Source of the DNA: Magnetococcales bacterium | GTDB lineage: Bacteria > Pseudomonadota > Magnetococcia > Magnetococcales > JADFYX01 | DNA: 36,101 nt | Direction: 5' to 3' | Assembly (NCBI GenBank): GCA_015231305.1 | Contig: JADGBW010000023.1 | Coordinates: 1-36,101 of the forward strand | Part shown: positions 35,248 through 36,101 of the stretch, in pieces | Position numbering within the stretch: the first letter of the stretch is position 1 | Layout: each line of letters starts with the position of its first letter | Notes under the pieces: model-generated | What the model was told of the DNA's origin: nothing | What the model saw: only the letters and a program-made list of their open reading frames with translations | Database searches by the model: none | Translations under genes and position numbers: made by a program

Positions 35248-36101
35248 ATGAATTTTACCTCTTATCCACTACTTAACAAAATTATAACAACTCAGCTTGA
35301 GGTGTTTCCGCAGCATTATAATTACCTGGAAAAACGGTTTCGTAATGAAACTCCCCAGATGCTTGAACTCCTTGAAGAGTTAGCTGCTAAAATTTTAATG
35401 ATTTCTGGCGACAACCTCAGAAGTTGCTGTGAAGAATATAAAATTTTATGTGATATTTTGCTGGATGAAGAGATCCAATTTCGGCGCACAAAACGTTACC
35501 GGGTAACAACCATAAAAGAGGTGCAAGAGCTTGTATATAGCAACAACTCGCAAATGCAAACACATTTGCGAGGAAGGCTACTTTCCCATTTATGGTGGGC
35601 AAACCATTTCAACACATTTCATTTTTTTAAAGAAGTCTTTTTGCCAAGCTTCAAAAGTGATTTTGATCTATTGGAAGTAGGGCCAGGACACGGGATGTTT
35701 TTATCCTATGCAGTCAGCCACAAACATTGCAAAAATGCAACCGCTTGGGACATTAGCAAAACAAGCATAGCTGAGACTAAAAGCACTTTAAAATCACTGG
35801 GAGTTAAACAACCCATAGATTTTCAACTGCGAGATATGATCATAAAGCCCAAAGGGAAGTTTGATATGATTATATTGTCTGAAGTACTCGAACACCTAGA
35901 AGAGCCCCATAAAGCTTTGGTTGCACTACACGGTTGCCTAAGGCCAGGGGGGAGGTTGTTCCTTAATGTTCCTACCAACTCACCTACACCTGACCATATC
36001 TATCTTTTTAGACACCCTGATGAAATTATTCAAGTAGCACAAAATGCTGGGTTTAAAATTGAAGACAAAAGATTTTTTGCTGTGTCAAACAGTTCTTTAG
36101 A
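35248..36101 (+). CDS. SAM-dependent methyltransferase (3' end outside window)
   Basis: An uninterrupted frame runs from the ATG at 35248 to the last base, at least 284 residues. The N-terminal 130 residues are helical and not recognised. A class I methyltransferase domain follows, with LLEVGPGHGMFLSYAV as the SAM loop, ATAWDIS as the acidic strand, MIILSEVLEHLEEP and LRPGGRLFLNVPTNSP. It diverges from the radical SAM gene and could belong to the same biosynthetic locus continuing rightward. No ribosome-binding site is clear before the ATG. Confidence 0.82.
   Translation, partial: MNFTSYPLLNKIITTQLEVFPQHYNYLEKRFRNETPQMLELLEELAAKILMISGDNLRSCCEEYKILCDILLDEEIQFRRTKRYRVTTIKEVQELVYSNNSQMQTHLRGRLLSHLWWANHFNTFHFFKEVFLPSFKSDFDLLEVGPGHGMFLSYAVSHKHCKNATAWDISKTSIAETKSTLKSLGVKQPIDFQLRDMIIKPKGKFDMIILSEVLEHLEEPHKALVALHGCLRPGGRLFLNVPTNSPTPDHIYLFRHPDEIIQVAQNAGFKIEDKRFFAVSNSSL

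Overview
The window comes from a motile Gram-negative bacterium with AT-rich DNA, most likely a proteobacterium. The signs are an outer-membrane beta-barrel gene, a full chemotaxis set, a near-consensus sigma-54 promoter, and the chemoreceptor tip sequence [12 protein letters not shown], which I associate mainly with alphaproteobacterial and magnetotactic-type lineages. I cannot fix the genus. I see no rRNA, tRNA, CRISPR array, transposase or integrase.

Region 1 (1-19313, all + strand) is a chemosensory locus. In order it holds a YcgR-like PilZ protein (cut by the left edge), a sigma-54 promoter, a single-domain CheY, a CheC/CheX-like protein, a terminator, a NIT-domain chemoreceptor, a CheA with a C-terminal receiver, CheW, CheB, CheR, a second CheY, a second PilZ protein, and a chemoreceptor with a triplicated HBM-like motif and a C-terminal zinc-binding CZB domain. 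These are followed by an outer-membrane porin (LbtU-like), a large hybrid histidine kinase and a single-domain response regulator. PilZ proteins at both ends of the che genes suggest that cyclic-di-GMP is read out together with chemotaxis.

Region 2 (19466-24167, + strand) is biosynthetic: an acyl carrier protein, a REP-like hairpin, a B12-binding radical SAM enzyme that appears to start at an ATT codon, a possible 41-aa ORF fitted exactly between its neighbours, a methyltransferase/PIG-L deacetylase fusion and a GNAT-like protein.

Region 3 (24202-35013, mostly - strand) looks like an envelope acylation system. Reading down the - strand, it has a second B12-binding radical SAM enzyme, two carrier proteins, an FkbH-like HAD-IIIC enzyme, a methyltransferase, a VOC protein, a truncated SGNH-like protein and a full-length SGNH/AlgJ-like protein. 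Two MBOAT acyltransferases lie beyond: one on the + strand, and one on the - strand preceded by an unannotated 38-aa single-helix microprotein. The microprotein ends in LVYKIF and the - strand MBOAT ends in FIYFQF. Both resemble the C-terminal tail of DltX from the Gram-positive D-alanylation pathway. Carrier protein, MBOAT, tail peptide and SGNH protein are the parts of a Dlt pathway, with FkbH standing where the DltA ligase would be. My main hypothesis is a Dlt-like pathway that places a glycerate-derived or other hydroxyacyl group, possibly methylated, on a surface glycan. The window ends inside another methyltransferase gene (35248 onward).
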